Below are positions 15,066 to 22,659 of a stretch of 34,285 bases of DNA, piece after piece (within the stretch, counting starts at the first letter, position 1; every line of letters starts with the position of its first letter). Source of the stretch: CAZCGA01 sp964498075 (GTDB lineage Bacteria; Desulfobacterota; Binatia; HRBIN30); NCBI GenBank assembly GCA_964498075.1, contig CAZCGA010000064.1, forward strand, positions 1 through 34,285, given 5' to 3'. The position numbers were made by a program, and so were the translations under genes. The notes beneath the pieces are model-generated. The model made no database searches. It saw only the letters and a list, made by a program, of their open reading frames with translations, and was not told where the DNA came from.

Positions 15066-16499
15066 CTACTGGCTGCGGCGGACCGTGGTGGTCGATACCC
15101 CGTTCAGCTTCACGCAGGTGATCGCCTCATTCGGCGAGTCGGTCGGATAGTAGAAGCCGAACCAGTTGCAGTGCTCGTTGGTATCGGTAAACGGCCCGAA
15201 CTTGAATTCGTTGTCGGTGTCGTTCACCCAGTCGCACTGCCATTGCAGCCCCTGCCCCGGGTCGAATTCAATTTCCGGATAGTGGACCGCGAATGGCGGA
15301 TCGTCATATCCTTCGTAATCGTATATCTGATCGCCGCGCGTGTCCGTTGCGTAATCCCACAAGTACGTACTGAAGTGGCGGCCGCGGAAATGGTAGTGTC
15401 CCGTCTCCGCCATGAGCACGGTCTGCTTGGGGAAGACACACTCGGCGGTTGCGGTCGGGCTGGTGTGTGGCAGCACGTCCACATCCTTATCCTGTCCGAA
15501 GATGCTCCCGGCGTGGTCGGTAACCGTACCGGGATCAGCGGCCTGCAAGTTCATCAAGACCTTGCCTTCGCCAACGGTTTCCAGCGATCCGACGTTGACG
15601 AAGTGCGTCTGCATCAGCAGCTGCTCACCGGCGCGGAAGTGATAGGCGACACCGGGAGGCAGCTCCCAGTCGCTGTGGCGGAGCTGGCTGGCAACCACCA
15701 GCTCAAAGACGTCGAAATCGACGGCGTGGTTGCAGACTTCATAGTGGTCCGGCACGTCCACCGTCGAGTCGTACGGCCGATAGAGATGGATGTGGTGGCT
15801 GCCGCCGGTGACGGCGATCTGGAAGCGATTCACGTCGAGGTCAACCTCAGAGGGTAGCTTGAAGAAATGGCAACCAGTCTCTTCCTTCCCGCTCGGGACT
15901 GCGGGTGACGTGGTGTGCAGCTGCACACCGTGCACCGGAGGGTCCAAGGCGATGTCCCCAGGCGCTTCCCCGCCGCCGTCCAGCGGCTGCCCATCATCGC
16001 CGGGCACAACGCCGGTAGACGGAGCGCCCGCCACGATCCAGGCGCGGACCACATTGACCGCATCGTTGGTGAGCGGTGCCACGTTGTACGGCATCGCTAT
16101 TCCCTCGCCCGCTGCCAGCGCATCCGTCAGTTTTGCGAGGATGAAGCTCGCATCCGGCTGGCCGGGCATCACGCGCATGAACCCATGCGCGGCCGCAATT
16201 GGATTCGAGGGCGGGGTATTGATCAGCGCGTTCCAGGAAGAGCCCTCCTCGAGAATCAGATCGCCGGCCTGCCCGACATGGCTGTGGCACGAGTCGGAGT
16301 TGCAGCTGACGTTGAAGATCTGGGTCTGCATCCGCTCGAACGTGGACGTCGCCACCGGCACTGTTTGGGGCTTGGAATCGCCTCCCCCGCCGCACCCCAC
16401 CACGCTCGCCAGGCCCAGAAGCATCGCCGTAATGCCCGCGAACCTCGCGCGCGTCGGGACGCAACCCTGTGTTTTGTCTTGCCTGCGCCGCTTGCCCAT
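15066..16499 (-). CDS. Lipoprotein with type II copper monooxygenase (PHM/DBM-like) fold
   Basis: A 477-residue protein whose lipobox LASVVGC (Cys36) is followed by a Gly-rich linker, so it should be membrane-anchored on the far side of the inner membrane. Residues 55-160 resemble a small cytochrome-like domain with CNSDSCH (CX4CH, not the standard CXXCH). Residues 190-477 match the copper type II ascorbate-dependent monooxygenase fold: SHHIHLY (His235, His236), MQTHF (His299), and GHYHFRG (His368, His370). The last copper ligand, Met in peptidylglycine monooxygenase (DEMCN), is His443 in NEHCNWFGFYYP. ATG 16499 follows GGAGGAACGC; the open frame continues upstream without a signal. Animal relatives hydroxylate C-H bonds; the bacterial substrates are unknown. 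Confidence 0.82.
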   Translation of the reverse strand: MGKRRRQDKTQGCVPTRARFAGITAMLLGLASVVGCGGGGDSKPQTVPVATSTFERMQTQIFNVSCNSDSCHSHVGQAGDLILEEGSSWNALINTPPSNPIAAAHGFMRVMPGQPDASFILAKLTDALAAGEGIAMPYNVAPLTNDAVNVVRAWIVAGAPSTGVVPGDDGQPLDGGGEAPGDIALDPPVHGVQLHTTSPAVPSGKEETGCHFFKLPSEVDLDVNRFQIAVTGGSHHIHLYRPYDSTVDVPDHYEVCNHAVDFDVFELVVASQLRHSDWELPPGVAYHFRAGEQLLMQTHFVNVGSLETVGEGKVLMNLQAADPGTVTDHAGSIFGQDKDVDVLPHTSPTATAECVFPKQTVLMAETGHYHFRGRHFSTYLWDYATDTRGDQIYDYEGYDDPPFAVHYPEIEFDPGQGLQWQCDWVNDTDNEFKFGPFTDTNEHCNWFGFYYPTDSPNEAITCVKLNGVSTTTVRRSQ

Positions 16500-16637
16500 G
16501 CGTTCCTCCGTCGAGATGGCAGTTTTACACGAGCCAGCCCGAACGCGCAATTCAATTGGTGCGAGCGGGACTTTCCTCGGACGCTCCGGTGCCCAGCGCG
16601 CCCATCCTGAAGAACCGACAGCACCGGAAGGTTGAAT

Positions 16638-16670
16638 CAAGGGGTCAACCCTCGCGGAGCCAACCCCTTG
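16638..16670 (-). terminator. Hairpin downstream of tRNA-Asn
   Basis: CAAGGGGT at 16638-16645 is the exact inverse of ACCCCTTG at 16663-16670, enclosing 17 bases. On the - strand it begins about ten bases after the tRNA 3' end and is followed by an AT-rich ATTCAACC. It is a likely terminator or processing boundary for the tRNA transcript. The T-run is weak. Confidence 0.5.
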
Positions 16671-16679
16671 TTCCAAAAG

Positions 16680-16752
16680 CTCCCCGGGCCGGACTCGAAC
16701 CAGCGACCATTCGGTTAACAGCCGAACGCTCTACCGACTGAGCTACCGGGGA
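16680..16752 (-). tRNA. tRNA-Asn (anticodon GTT)
   Basis: The - strand reads as a full 73-base cloverleaf. The acceptor arm TCCCCGG pairs with CCGGGGA, the D arm is GCTCAGTCGGTAGAGC, the anticodon loop is CTGTTAA with anticodon GTT, and the T arm is GCTGG TTCGAGT CCGGC. The discriminator base is G. CCA is not encoded. GTT reads AAC/AAT, so the tRNA carries asparagine. Confidence 0.96.
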
Positions 16753-16838
16753 CCACGCACCGCTGCAGGCGAGCACACGGCGTCACAACCCGCGATCACG
16801 CGACGAGAGCCGCTGCCTAGCACACGCCCCCCTGCCCT

Positions 16839-18245
16839 TCAAGATCGAAGGATCAGCAGCTTGAACTTGCTCGGCCGTTCACCGAGGAACTCAGCCACCG
16901 CCCGCCGGCACTCGTCGCGCAGGCGCAGCTTGGCACGGCTCCGCTTCTTCCACGTGAGGCCAGTGTGACGCCAGTCCCGTTCCGGGCCAACACCGACGAC
17001 CGCCAGCATCCAGTCGAGTGTGCGTGAGCGGATCATGAGCTCCACAGCACGCCCGTCGAGCCGCACTCCGCTGCGCCGCGCCAGCTCCCCTTGGTTGCCG
17101 TAGAACTCGACCGCGAGGCCAGCGTCTCTGGCGGCCGCCGCCACCACCGAGAAATCCACCATGAAGGTGATGTCCTCCAAACCAGGCGCACGATACACGC
17201 TCGCCCCCGAGCGCGGCGGCCCGGCGAACACCCGACGGCTCTCGGGCGTGCGCAGATGAAATTGCCGCATGCTCCCGTAGTCAATCCAGAGGGCTTCCGC
17301 CTGCGCGTAGAGGCGCGCCGCATTGCGTACGAGCCGCGCCATCGCCGGACACGCAAAGTACGGCGGAAAACTCCTGCCTGCCGCGAAGAACTCCGGATAG
17401 TGCCGCAGCAGAAAGCCGCGCAATCCCGGCACGCAGCCAACCGGCAACAGCACTTCATGATAGATGAGAGAGCGACGCAGTTGATCGTCGGCGAAGACTT
17501 TTGGAAGCTCGCGGCGCGGGATGGCTCGTTCGATGCCGAGCCCGTTGGCGGCGAGATGAAGCTGCCCGGCATCGGGCGCATCTCGACTGAGCACCGGAAT
17601 GACGAACACCACGCGCGGCACGCCGTCGTGCCCGACCACTACCTTGTGGTGTGCGAGACAGTCGAGCACTTCGTTCGCGAACACCACCCCACAGTGTCCG
17701 AACGGCAGACCCAGCGGGGCGCGGGTCGCGAGATCGGCGCGCGTCCAGGTGACCCGCGCCGCCAGCGCCCCGAGCTGCTGCCGCTGGCGTGCGATGAGTG
17801 CGGGGCTGCGCTCGATGATGCGATACCGCATCGCCTGCGCAAACGTACTCCAGTCGGCATCGCTGCGCCGCGGCGTGACGGTGGCGACGAGGACATCCAC
17901 GCACAGCTGGCCGTTGCCCGCACCGAGCTCGCAGATTTCAAAAGTTGCGGGCTGCCCCGCACGCTTCCAGGCGCGATGAGCGTAGCGCGCCAGCATGCGG
18001 CCGAAGACCGGGGACAACGCGAGGGGAAACGTATCGTAGTGCCCGCCGTCCCCGAAGCGGACCTTCCCAGTGCTGTAGTAGCCCCACGCGGGATGGAAGA
18101 GGGCGTCGTCGACGAAGTCGCGGAACGAGGGGAACAGCCGGGCGATGCGCCGTGCGGCGGCGTCGTCGGCAACCACCACCGGCGACTCGTACACGTGTGG
18201 AGTTCGGATCGCCACGCTGGGCGCAGGCGCGCTCAGCCGTTCCAC
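16839..18245 (-). CDS. SAM-dependent methyltransferase, MidA/NDUFAF7 family
   Basis: A protein of about 468 residues of the MidA family (DUF185), whose mitochondrial member NDUFAF7 methylates an arginine of a complex I subunit during assembly. Visible family features are SFRDFVDDALFHPAWGYYSTG, then a GDGGHYDTFPLALSPVFGRML segment, the SAM-binding strand FEICELGAGNGQLCVDVL and a VFANEVLDCLAHH motif in place of the usual NELxDALP. The frame is open another 118 codons upstream but that part overlaps the MBL gene and looks non-coding. GTG 18245 overlaps the MBL end by 13 bases; GTG 18215 is the alternative and neither has a good ribosome binding site, so coupled translation is likely. The C-terminal region is longer than average. 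The bacterial target protein is unknown. Confidence 0.8.
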   Translation of the reverse strand: MERLSAPAPSVAIRTPHVYESPVVVADDAAARRIARLFPSFRDFVDDALFHPAWGYYSTGKVRFGDGGHYDTFPLALSPVFGRMLARYAHRAWKRAGQPATFEICELGAGNGQLCVDVLVATVTPRRSDADWSTFAQAMRYRIIERSPALIARQRQQLGALAARVTWTRADLATRAPLGLPFGHCGVVFANEVLDCLAHHKVVVGHDGVPRVVFVIPVLSRDAPDAGQLHLAANGLGIERAIPRRELPKVFADDQLRRSLIYHEVLLPVGCVPGLRGFLLRHYPEFFAAGRSFPPYFACPAMARLVRNAARLYAQAEALWIDYGSMRQFHLRTPESRRVFAGPPRSGASVYRAPGLEDITFMVDFSVVAAAARDAGLAVEFYGNQGELARRSGVRLDGRAVELMIRSRTLDWMLAVVGVGPERDWRHTGLTWKKRSRAKLRLRDECRRAVAEFLGERPSKFKLLILRS

Positions 18246-19198
18246 GCGGGCACGCCGCTCTGCTCCAGCTGACGCTGGTCGTGCGATACCAGCAGGGTCA
18301 CCCCGTGGCGATCGCGCAGATCTCGAAGGAAAAGGCGCAGCTCGTCCAAGCGCGCGTTCGCCTCGGGGACCACGAGCAAGCGGTACAGGAACGGCTTCGG
18401 GATGTTGTAGGTGATGCCGTCGATGTTGTTCACGATGTCGCCGACAAGCGCGAAGGTGCGCGTGCCCGCCGGCCCCCGTACGTGGGCGACGACGATCTGG
18501 CTCCCGGGTGTATGGCCACCCGCCGCGATCACCGCTACGCCAGGGAATCCCGGGACGGCGAGCAGCGGACCACCAGTGAGCGTCTCGCGCCGAAGGCATT
18601 CCGTTGCGCGCAACAGCTTGAGCCCCGGACGCGTCGTGAAGTTCGGCCGCTCCGCCTGGGCTTCGGTCATGAACACACGCAGCGGATGGCCGGCGCCGCG
18701 ACAGAGCGCCGTGATGCCGCCGGTGTGGTCGAGATGCAGGTGCGTGAAGATGACGCCCTGCACGCGCCTCTGGGCACTCCCCAGCCGCTCCGCCACTGCG
18801 GCGTGCGGCTCAATGGCATCAGCCCCGCCGAAGCGCTGAATCAGCTGGCCGAACGCGACGGCACCATCGTGGTCCATGCCGACGTCGACGAGCAGCATCC
18901 GACCGTCCGCCCATTCGAGCACGAATGATGGATGGCTCATCACGTACGGCTCGTTCGGTCTGGGATCCTGGCCTGGGGCCAGAACCACGGAGCGCGGCAT
19001 CGGCTGACTCGCGGTGTTGATGAACGACAGCTTGACCGGGTCGTCCTCCCCTGCGGCTGCCGCGACAATCGCCTCCGCGGCAGGCAACGGAGCGCGTTCG
19101 CACCGGATGGCGAGGTGCGCCCACGTCAGACCGACGGCGAGAACTGCCACGACCGCTACGACGAGTGCGCCGACCCCGAGCAGAATCTTCCGTAACAT
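18233..19198 (-). CDS. Membrane-anchored metallo-beta-lactamase-fold hydrolase
   Basis: A 321-residue MBL-fold enzyme with an N-terminal membrane helix (about residues 3-30). The zinc site is visible: FTHLHLDHTGG (the HxHxDH motif), AGGHTPGSQ (third His), FALVGDIVNN (bridging Asp) and a late LLVSHDQ. This layout suits lactonases and other small-ester hydrolases of the family, such as AHL-lactonase-like proteins, but the substrate cannot be named. ATG 19198 has GGAGGA at seven bases; the ATG at 19204 sits too close to it. The start lies next to the stop of the small protein upstream, and its 3' end overlaps the MidA gene, so the three form a coupled unit. The helix without a clear cleavage site suggests an anchored periplasmic domain. 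Confidence 0.88.
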   Translation of the reverse strand: MLRKILLGVGALVVAVVAVLAVGLTWAHLAIRCERAPLPAAEAIVAAAAGEDDPVKLSFINTASQPMPRSVVLAPGQDPRPNEPYVMSHPSFVLEWADGRMLLVDVGMDHDGAVAFGQLIQRFGGADAIEPHAAVAERLGSAQRRVQGVIFTHLHLDHTGGITALCRGAGHPLRVFMTEAQAERPNFTTRPGLKLLRATECLRRETLTGGPLLAVPGFPGVAVIAAGGHTPGSQIVVAHVRGPAGTRTFALVGDIVNNIDGITYNIPKPFLYRLLVVPEANARLDELRLFLRDLRDRHGVTLLVSHDQRQLEQSGVPAWNG

Positions 19199-19200
19199 CG

Positions 19201-19407
19201 TCATCTCCTCCAGAGCAGGATGAGCACGCCCATCGGGTCAAGCAGCGCAGCCAGGAACGACCGGTTCGGGTTCACCCGGTTGATGTCGGGCACGGGTCCG
19301 GGGCGCACCGGCGAGGCGATCTCGCGCTCCAGGTGTGCGCGCGCCGGGACCGCGATGGACGCGAGAGACAGCACGACGACACACTCAGCCAGCCGGCTTG
19401 TACGCAT
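19201..19407 (-). CDS. Small exported hypothetical protein coupled to the MBL gene
   Basis: A 68-residue frame with a good signal peptide: MRTSRLAECVVVLSLASIAV then PARA, with cleavage likely after it. The mature part is about 44 residues with a hydrophobic end (MGVLILLWRR). AAGGA is about nine bases before ATG 19407. Its TGA stop overlaps the first ATG of the MBL frame and its last codons form the ribosome binding site of the MBL gene, a strong sign of real coupled translation. Family unknown. Because it is short, chance cannot be excluded. Confidence 0.5.
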   Translation of the reverse strand: MRTSRLAECVVVLSLASIAVPARAHLEREIASPVRPGPVPDINRVNPNRSFLAALLDPMGVLILLWRR

Positions 19408-19580
19408 AAACCCATTCCTTCAGGTGACAGCCGGCGGCATACCAGCGTTGCAGGTGACTGACAAGGCGACGACGGGCATCGAAACCAAGAGCGCGGCGGC
19501 GGCATCCGAGTGTTGTCGATGGATGGGATTGACGCAATGGATCACTGCCAGCAGACTGCGCGGCAGCAACGCAGACGATC

Positions 19581-20369
19581 ATGATTGACCTTGGCAGATG
19601 GAACGTCCCACCGGCGTGGCGGCTGGTCGCCGTTGGTGTGGTTGCCCTGCTCCTGCATGAAGCGCAGCTGGCGGGCGGCAGCGAGTGCACCGGGGACTGC
19701 AACAGCGATGCGTCGGTCACCGTGAATGAGCTGGTCGCCGGCGTCAGTATGGCCCTTGGGAATCTCCCGGTTGGTGAGTGTTCGAGTCTCGATCGCAACC
19801 GCGATCAGGCGGTGGGAGTCGACGAGTTGGTGGCCGCTACAGGCAACGCGCTCACCGAGTGCCCCCCGACAGAGACGCCGACGTCTACACCACCGCCGAC
19901 GGCCACTGACGTTCCGCTCCCGACGAGCACCTCGACCCCGACAGCGACACCGATTCCGGATGACCAAGTGCCCCCGACGATGCCCGCCGCTCTGCTCGCG
20001 TGGCTCCAGGCCGGCACGTATCTCGGGTGGAGAGCCGATCCGCAACGGCATCAAACGCTCGGCCCGCATGGCTTCGAGGTGCGGACGTTCTTCAATGATG
20101 CAGTCGTGCGATCGTTGGAAGCCGGCGATGCTCCGCATCCGGCAGGCTCGGCGCTGGTGAAGGAGCTGTACAGTGGGGACAGAGTGGTGAATTGGGCGGT
20201 GATGGTGAAGCTCCAGGCTGAGAGCGACCGCGGAAATGGGTGGTACTGGTACGAGGGCGTCGGGCTGCAGGGCAAAGGGCTGAGCATCTGCACGAGCTGT
20301 CACATCGGGCCTGCGTACAACGGTCTGACCGGCCGAGACTTCGTCTTCAGTCCCTTGCCGCCGCCGTGA
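19581..20369 (+). CDS. Exported dockerin-like and mono-haem (cytochrome P460-like) protein
   Basis: A 262-residue protein with an N-terminal hydrophobic signal (about residues 13-30). Residues 36-94 are two EF-hand-like units, CTGDCNSDASVTVNELVAG and LDRNRDQAVGVDELVAA, as in type I dockerins (DxNxD.xVxxxEL), bounded by cysteines. A Thr/Pro-rich linker covers about residues 95-127. Residues 135-262 contain GPHGFEVRTFFND, VVNWAVMVK and NGWYWYEG, which resemble cytochrome P460-like domains, and a haem motif CTSCH at 237-241. The start is uncertain: ATG 19581 has no strong ribosome binding site. A periplasmic or surface redox protein that binds calcium is the best reading; the partner is unknown. 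It is divergent from the small exported gene at 19407. Confidence 0.75.
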   Translation: MIDLGRWNVPPAWRLVAVGVVALLLHEAQLAGGSECTGDCNSDASVTVNELVAGVSMALGNLPVGECSSLDRNRDQAVGVDELVAATGNALTECPPTETPTSTPPPTATDVPLPTSTSTPTATPIPDDQVPPTMPAALLAWLQAGTYLGWRADPQRHQTLGPHGFEVRTFFNDAVVRSLEAGDAPHPAGSALVKELYSGDRVVNWAVMVKLQAESDRGNGWYWYEGVGLQGKGLSICTSCHIGPAYNGLTGRDFVFSPLPPP

Positions 20370-20597
20370 GCGGCCGGACAGCGCCGGCAACACCGCGGTC
20401 CAGTCACACCCCTCCACGAATGGAGAAAGACCGCACCGATCGTGCGTTGTGCCCTTCCGCCGGTCCGTGGTACCGTCCGCCAACTGATACTGGTGATCTT
20501 GATGCGGATGCCTCGTTGCGAAGTCTTGGGTGTGTTCCGGTCGATGGCCGCGTTGGCGCGCGCCTTCTCCGGGACGATGCCGTATCGCGTCCGCTGA
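20370..20597. other. Intergenic region upstream of the MATE gene
   Basis: Together with the elements that follow, about 309 bases separate the haem protein from the MATE start. Frames here are short and lack family motifs or ribosome binding sites. The only structure I see lies at its right end (the 12-base palindrome and the long hairpin listed next). A promoter for the MATE gene must lie here, but no clear -35/-10 pair stands out. Confidence 0.5.
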
Positions 20598-20609
20598 CTC
20601 ACATGTGAG
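20598..20609. promoter_or_regulatory. 12-base perfect palindrome
   Basis: CTCACATGTGAG is a perfect palindrome eight bases before the MATE leader hairpin. It could be a transcription-factor half-site pair for a MarR- or TetR-like regulator. A 12-base palindrome also occurs by chance, and no regulator gene is adjacent. Confidence 0.3.
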
Positions 20610-20616
20610 CAGGGCT

Positions 20617-20672
20617 ACTCCACCGGAGGCCGTGGACGTGAAGGCGTTCGCGGCCTCCGGCGTTTGTGGAGT
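20617..20672 (+). promoter_or_regulatory. Long leader hairpin covering the MATE ribosome binding site
   Basis: An outer helix of seven pairs, ACTCCAC (20617-20623) with GTGGAGT (20666-20672), is stacked on an inner helix of fifteen pairs (20624-20638 with 20645-20659, two of them G-U) around the loop TGAAGG. A one-sided six-base bulge, GCGTTT, separates the two. The GGAG that should bind 16S rRNA for the ATG at 20679 is inside the outer helix, paired to CTCC. This would hold translation off unless the helix is opened. There is no T-run, so a terminator is unlikely. No known riboswitch class is recognised. Confidence 0.6.
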
Positions 20673-20678
20673 AACGTC

Positions 20679-22049
20679 ATGAGCATGGCGATTGAAGTCC
20701 CCGTTCGCACCGGCGTGCAGCCGCTGCCAGGCCGCGTCGCCGAGGTAGCGGTGCTGGCGTACCCCGTGGTGCTGCAGACGCTCTCCGACACGATGATGCA
20801 AGTCGTCGACTCGGCGATCGTCGGACGCCTGGGCGTCACCGAGCTGGGTGCGGTGGGGTTCGGCGGTGTCTGGCTGTGGACCTTGCTGGTGATCTTCATC
20901 GGCACGGCAACCGGCGTGCAAACGTTCGTGGCGCAGACGTTCGGTGCAGGCGAGAAGCAGGATTGCGGGCGATGGGCGTGGCAAGGGTTGTACGCGCTAT
21001 TGCCCGCGTCGGTGCTCTGGGTGGGTTGCATCGCGCTCGCCTTCGAGCCGCTTCTCAGCCTCTCCGGTGCCTCCGTGGAGCTGAGGGGGCTCGCGGTGCA
21101 ATACGCCCGTGCGCGTCTCGTCGGTGCGCCGGCGGTCGTCGCCGCCGTCGTCCTCACCTCGTTCTTCCGCGGCGTCGGCGATACGCGCACGCCGCTGATC
21201 GCTACGGTCGTCGCGAACGTGCTCAACGCCGTCGCGGCGTACGGGCTCGTCTTCGGCCGTTTCGGGCTGCCCGCCTGGGGAGTCGCCGGTGCGGGTGCGG
21301 CGACGGCGCTCTCCAATTGGACCTATACCGCCATCATCCTGTGTTGCCTGCTGCGGCGGCGAACGGCTGCCCTGTACCGCACACAGCCGGTGCGGCCCGA
21401 TCTGCAGTCGATGCGCCGCTACGTGCGCACCAGCGCGCCGATCGGCGGGCAGTGGATCCTCGACATGTGCTCCTTCGCGCTCTTCTCGACCATCATTGCG
21501 CGCATGGGCAACGCCTCGATGGCCGCCAGCCAGGCGATGATCCAGCTGCTGTCGCTGTCGTTCATGCAGGCGTTCGGCATCTCGATCGCGTCGGGCGCGC
21601 TAGTCGGCCGTTTCGTCGGTGCGGGCGAGCTTGACGCTGCGGAGCGCAGTCACCGCTCGGCGATGAAGCTCGGGCTGGTGCTGGCGGTCGCGGTCGCCCT
21701 GCTCTTCTGCGCCGTACCCGAAACGCTGCTGAGCCTGTTCACGCGCGACCCGGAGGTGTTGGCGCTGGGCCGACCGCTGCTGGCGTTGGGCGCCGTGTTT
21801 CAGCTGGTGGACGCGGTCGGGATCATTGCCGGCGGGTCGCTGCGCGGTGCCGGTGACACCCGCTGGCCGTTCGTCGTGCAAACGTCGCTCGCCTGGTGCG
21901 TGCGTCTGCCGCTGGTTTATGTGAGCGCCATCGTCCTGCGTGGCGGCGTCACCGGTGCGTGGCTGGGCGAGCTCGGATACGTCATGGTGCTAGGCACGGT
22001 GTGGTTGCTGCGATTCCGCACCGGCGCGTGGCGCAGCATTCGGATCTAG
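20679..22049 (+). CDS. MATE family multidrug/Na+-coupled efflux transporter
   Basis: A 456-residue inner membrane protein with about twelve hydrophobic helices in two similar halves, as in NorM/DinF-type MATE exporters. Family signs include AYPVVLQTLSDTMMQVVDSA in the first helix, GTATGVQTFVAQTFGAGE (the usual AQ.xGAG site), and FFRGVGDTRTPL with its counterpart SLRGAGDTRWPF in the second half. MATE proteins expel cationic drugs or metabolites in exchange for Na+ or H+. ATG 20679 was chosen because GGAG lies seven bases upstream; ATG 20685 is a close alternative. That ribosome binding site is buried in the leader hairpin described above, which suggests controlled translation. It stands alone on its strand between the haem protein and ApaG genes. 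Confidence 0.92.
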   Translation: MSMAIEVPVRTGVQPLPGRVAEVAVLAYPVVLQTLSDTMMQVVDSAIVGRLGVTELGAVGFGGVWLWTLLVIFIGTATGVQTFVAQTFGAGEKQDCGRWAWQGLYALLPASVLWVGCIALAFEPLLSLSGASVELRGLAVQYARARLVGAPAVVAAVVLTSFFRGVGDTRTPLIATVVANVLNAVAAYGLVFGRFGLPAWGVAGAGAATALSNWTYTAIILCCLLRRRTAALYRTQPVRPDLQSMRRYVRTSAPIGGQWILDMCSFALFSTIIARMGNASMAASQAMIQLLSLSFMQAFGISIASGALVGRFVGAGELDAAERSHRSAMKLGLVLAVAVALLFCAVPETLLSLFTRDPEVLALGRPLLALGAVFQLVDAVGIIAGGSLRGAGDTRWPFVVQTSLAWCVRLPLVYVSAIVLRGGVTGAWLGELGYVMVLGTVWLLRFRTGAWRSIRI

Positions 22050-22139
22050 CCCGCTCCGGCGTCGGCTCCGCGCGGGTCGTCGCTTGACTTCTGGAGAGGA
22101 ATTCCTGATCTCTCGTAGCTTGAGAGCAGGAGACAGCGA

Positions 22140-22529
22140 GTGCCCACTTCAGAATCGACGACCCGAGGAATTCGTATCCGTGTGCAATCGAACTACGTGC
22201 CCGAGCGCTCGGAGCCGGAGCAGAACCAGTGGTTCTTCGTCTACAACGTACGCATTGCCAACGAGGGCAGAGAAACCGCGCAGCTCATCAGTCGGCATTG
22301 GATCATCACCGACGGCAACGGGCGCGTCGAGGAAGTGAAGGGACCGGGCGTGGTGGGAAAACAGCCGGTGCTCGGGCCGGGCGAAGCCTTCGAGTACACG
22401 TCCTTCTGCCCGTTGCCCACACCGTTCGGCACGATGCACGGCACCTATCAGATGGTGACCGGTGACGGGGCGCGATTCGACGCCGAGATTGCGCCGTTCT
22501 CCTTGGCCGAGCCGCACGCGATCAACTGA
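22140..22529 (+). CDS. apaG: ApaG domain protein
   Basis: A 129-residue protein of the ApaG family: a single immunoglobulin-like beta sandwich. The hallmarks are IRIRVQSNYVPERSEPEQNQ, FVYNVRIANEG, QLISRHWIITDGNGRVEEVKG, then GVVGKQPVLGPGEAFEYTS and the end GTMHGTYQMV. ApaG was linked to cobalt/magnesium resistance in enteric bacteria and its domain is found in F-box proteins, but its biochemical job is not settled. GTG 22140 has AGGAGA at about five bases. The gene is full length with no sign of damage. It follows the MATE gene by 90 bases on the same strand and may share its transcript. Confidence 0.93.
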   Translation: MPTSESTTRGIRIRVQSNYVPERSEPEQNQWFFVYNVRIANEGRETAQLISRHWIITDGNGRVEEVKGPGVVGKQPVLGPGEAFEYTSFCPLPTPFGTMHGTYQMVTGDGARFDAEIAPFSLAEPHAIN

Positions 22530-22601
22530 CGCGGACGCTCGCCACCGCAGCCGGCGCCGCGTCCCGCAGTGCTTGCTGCAACCCCTCGGGGACTACAACG
22601 A

Positions 22602-22617
22602 GGGGGCTTCGTCCCCC
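22602..22617 (+). terminator. GC hairpin after apaG
   Basis: GGGGG at 22602-22606 pairs with CCCCC at 22613-22617 around CTTCGT, 72 bases after the apaG stop and before the next promoter region. There is no T-run, so it is a weak terminator candidate or an insulating hairpin. Confidence 0.35.
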
Positions 22618-22630
22618 GCGGCGCTTGACT

Positions 22631-22651
22631 GTGTATCACGATGTGATACAC
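22631..22651. promoter_or_regulatory. Perfect 21-base palindrome, likely operator of the downstream RHH operon
   Basis: Half-sites GTGTATCAC and GTGATACAC flank a GAT centre with no mismatch. A TTGACT that could serve as a -35 box ends right before it (22625-22630). The palindrome ends eight bases before the ATG of a ribbon-helix-helix protein gene. Such proteins often repress their own operon through inverted repeats of this size, so autoregulation is the simplest reading (inference). It also covers the place where a ribosome binding site would be, and no clear one is seen. Confidence 0.7.
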
Positions 22652-22659
22652 GGCAACGC

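Noticed and set aside
17091..18272. A 393-codon open frame on the + strand
   Set aside because: Antisense to the MidA gene; no ribosome binding site or motif.
18246..18599. The N-terminal extension of the MidA frame
   Set aside because: It overlaps the MBL gene fully and is rich in Arg/Pro as expected from a shifted frame.
20617..20672. The MATE leader as a known guanidine (mini-ykkC) riboswitch or intrinsic terminator
   Set aside because: It lacks the paired ACGR-loop hairpins of that class and has no T-run; kept as an unknown hairpin.
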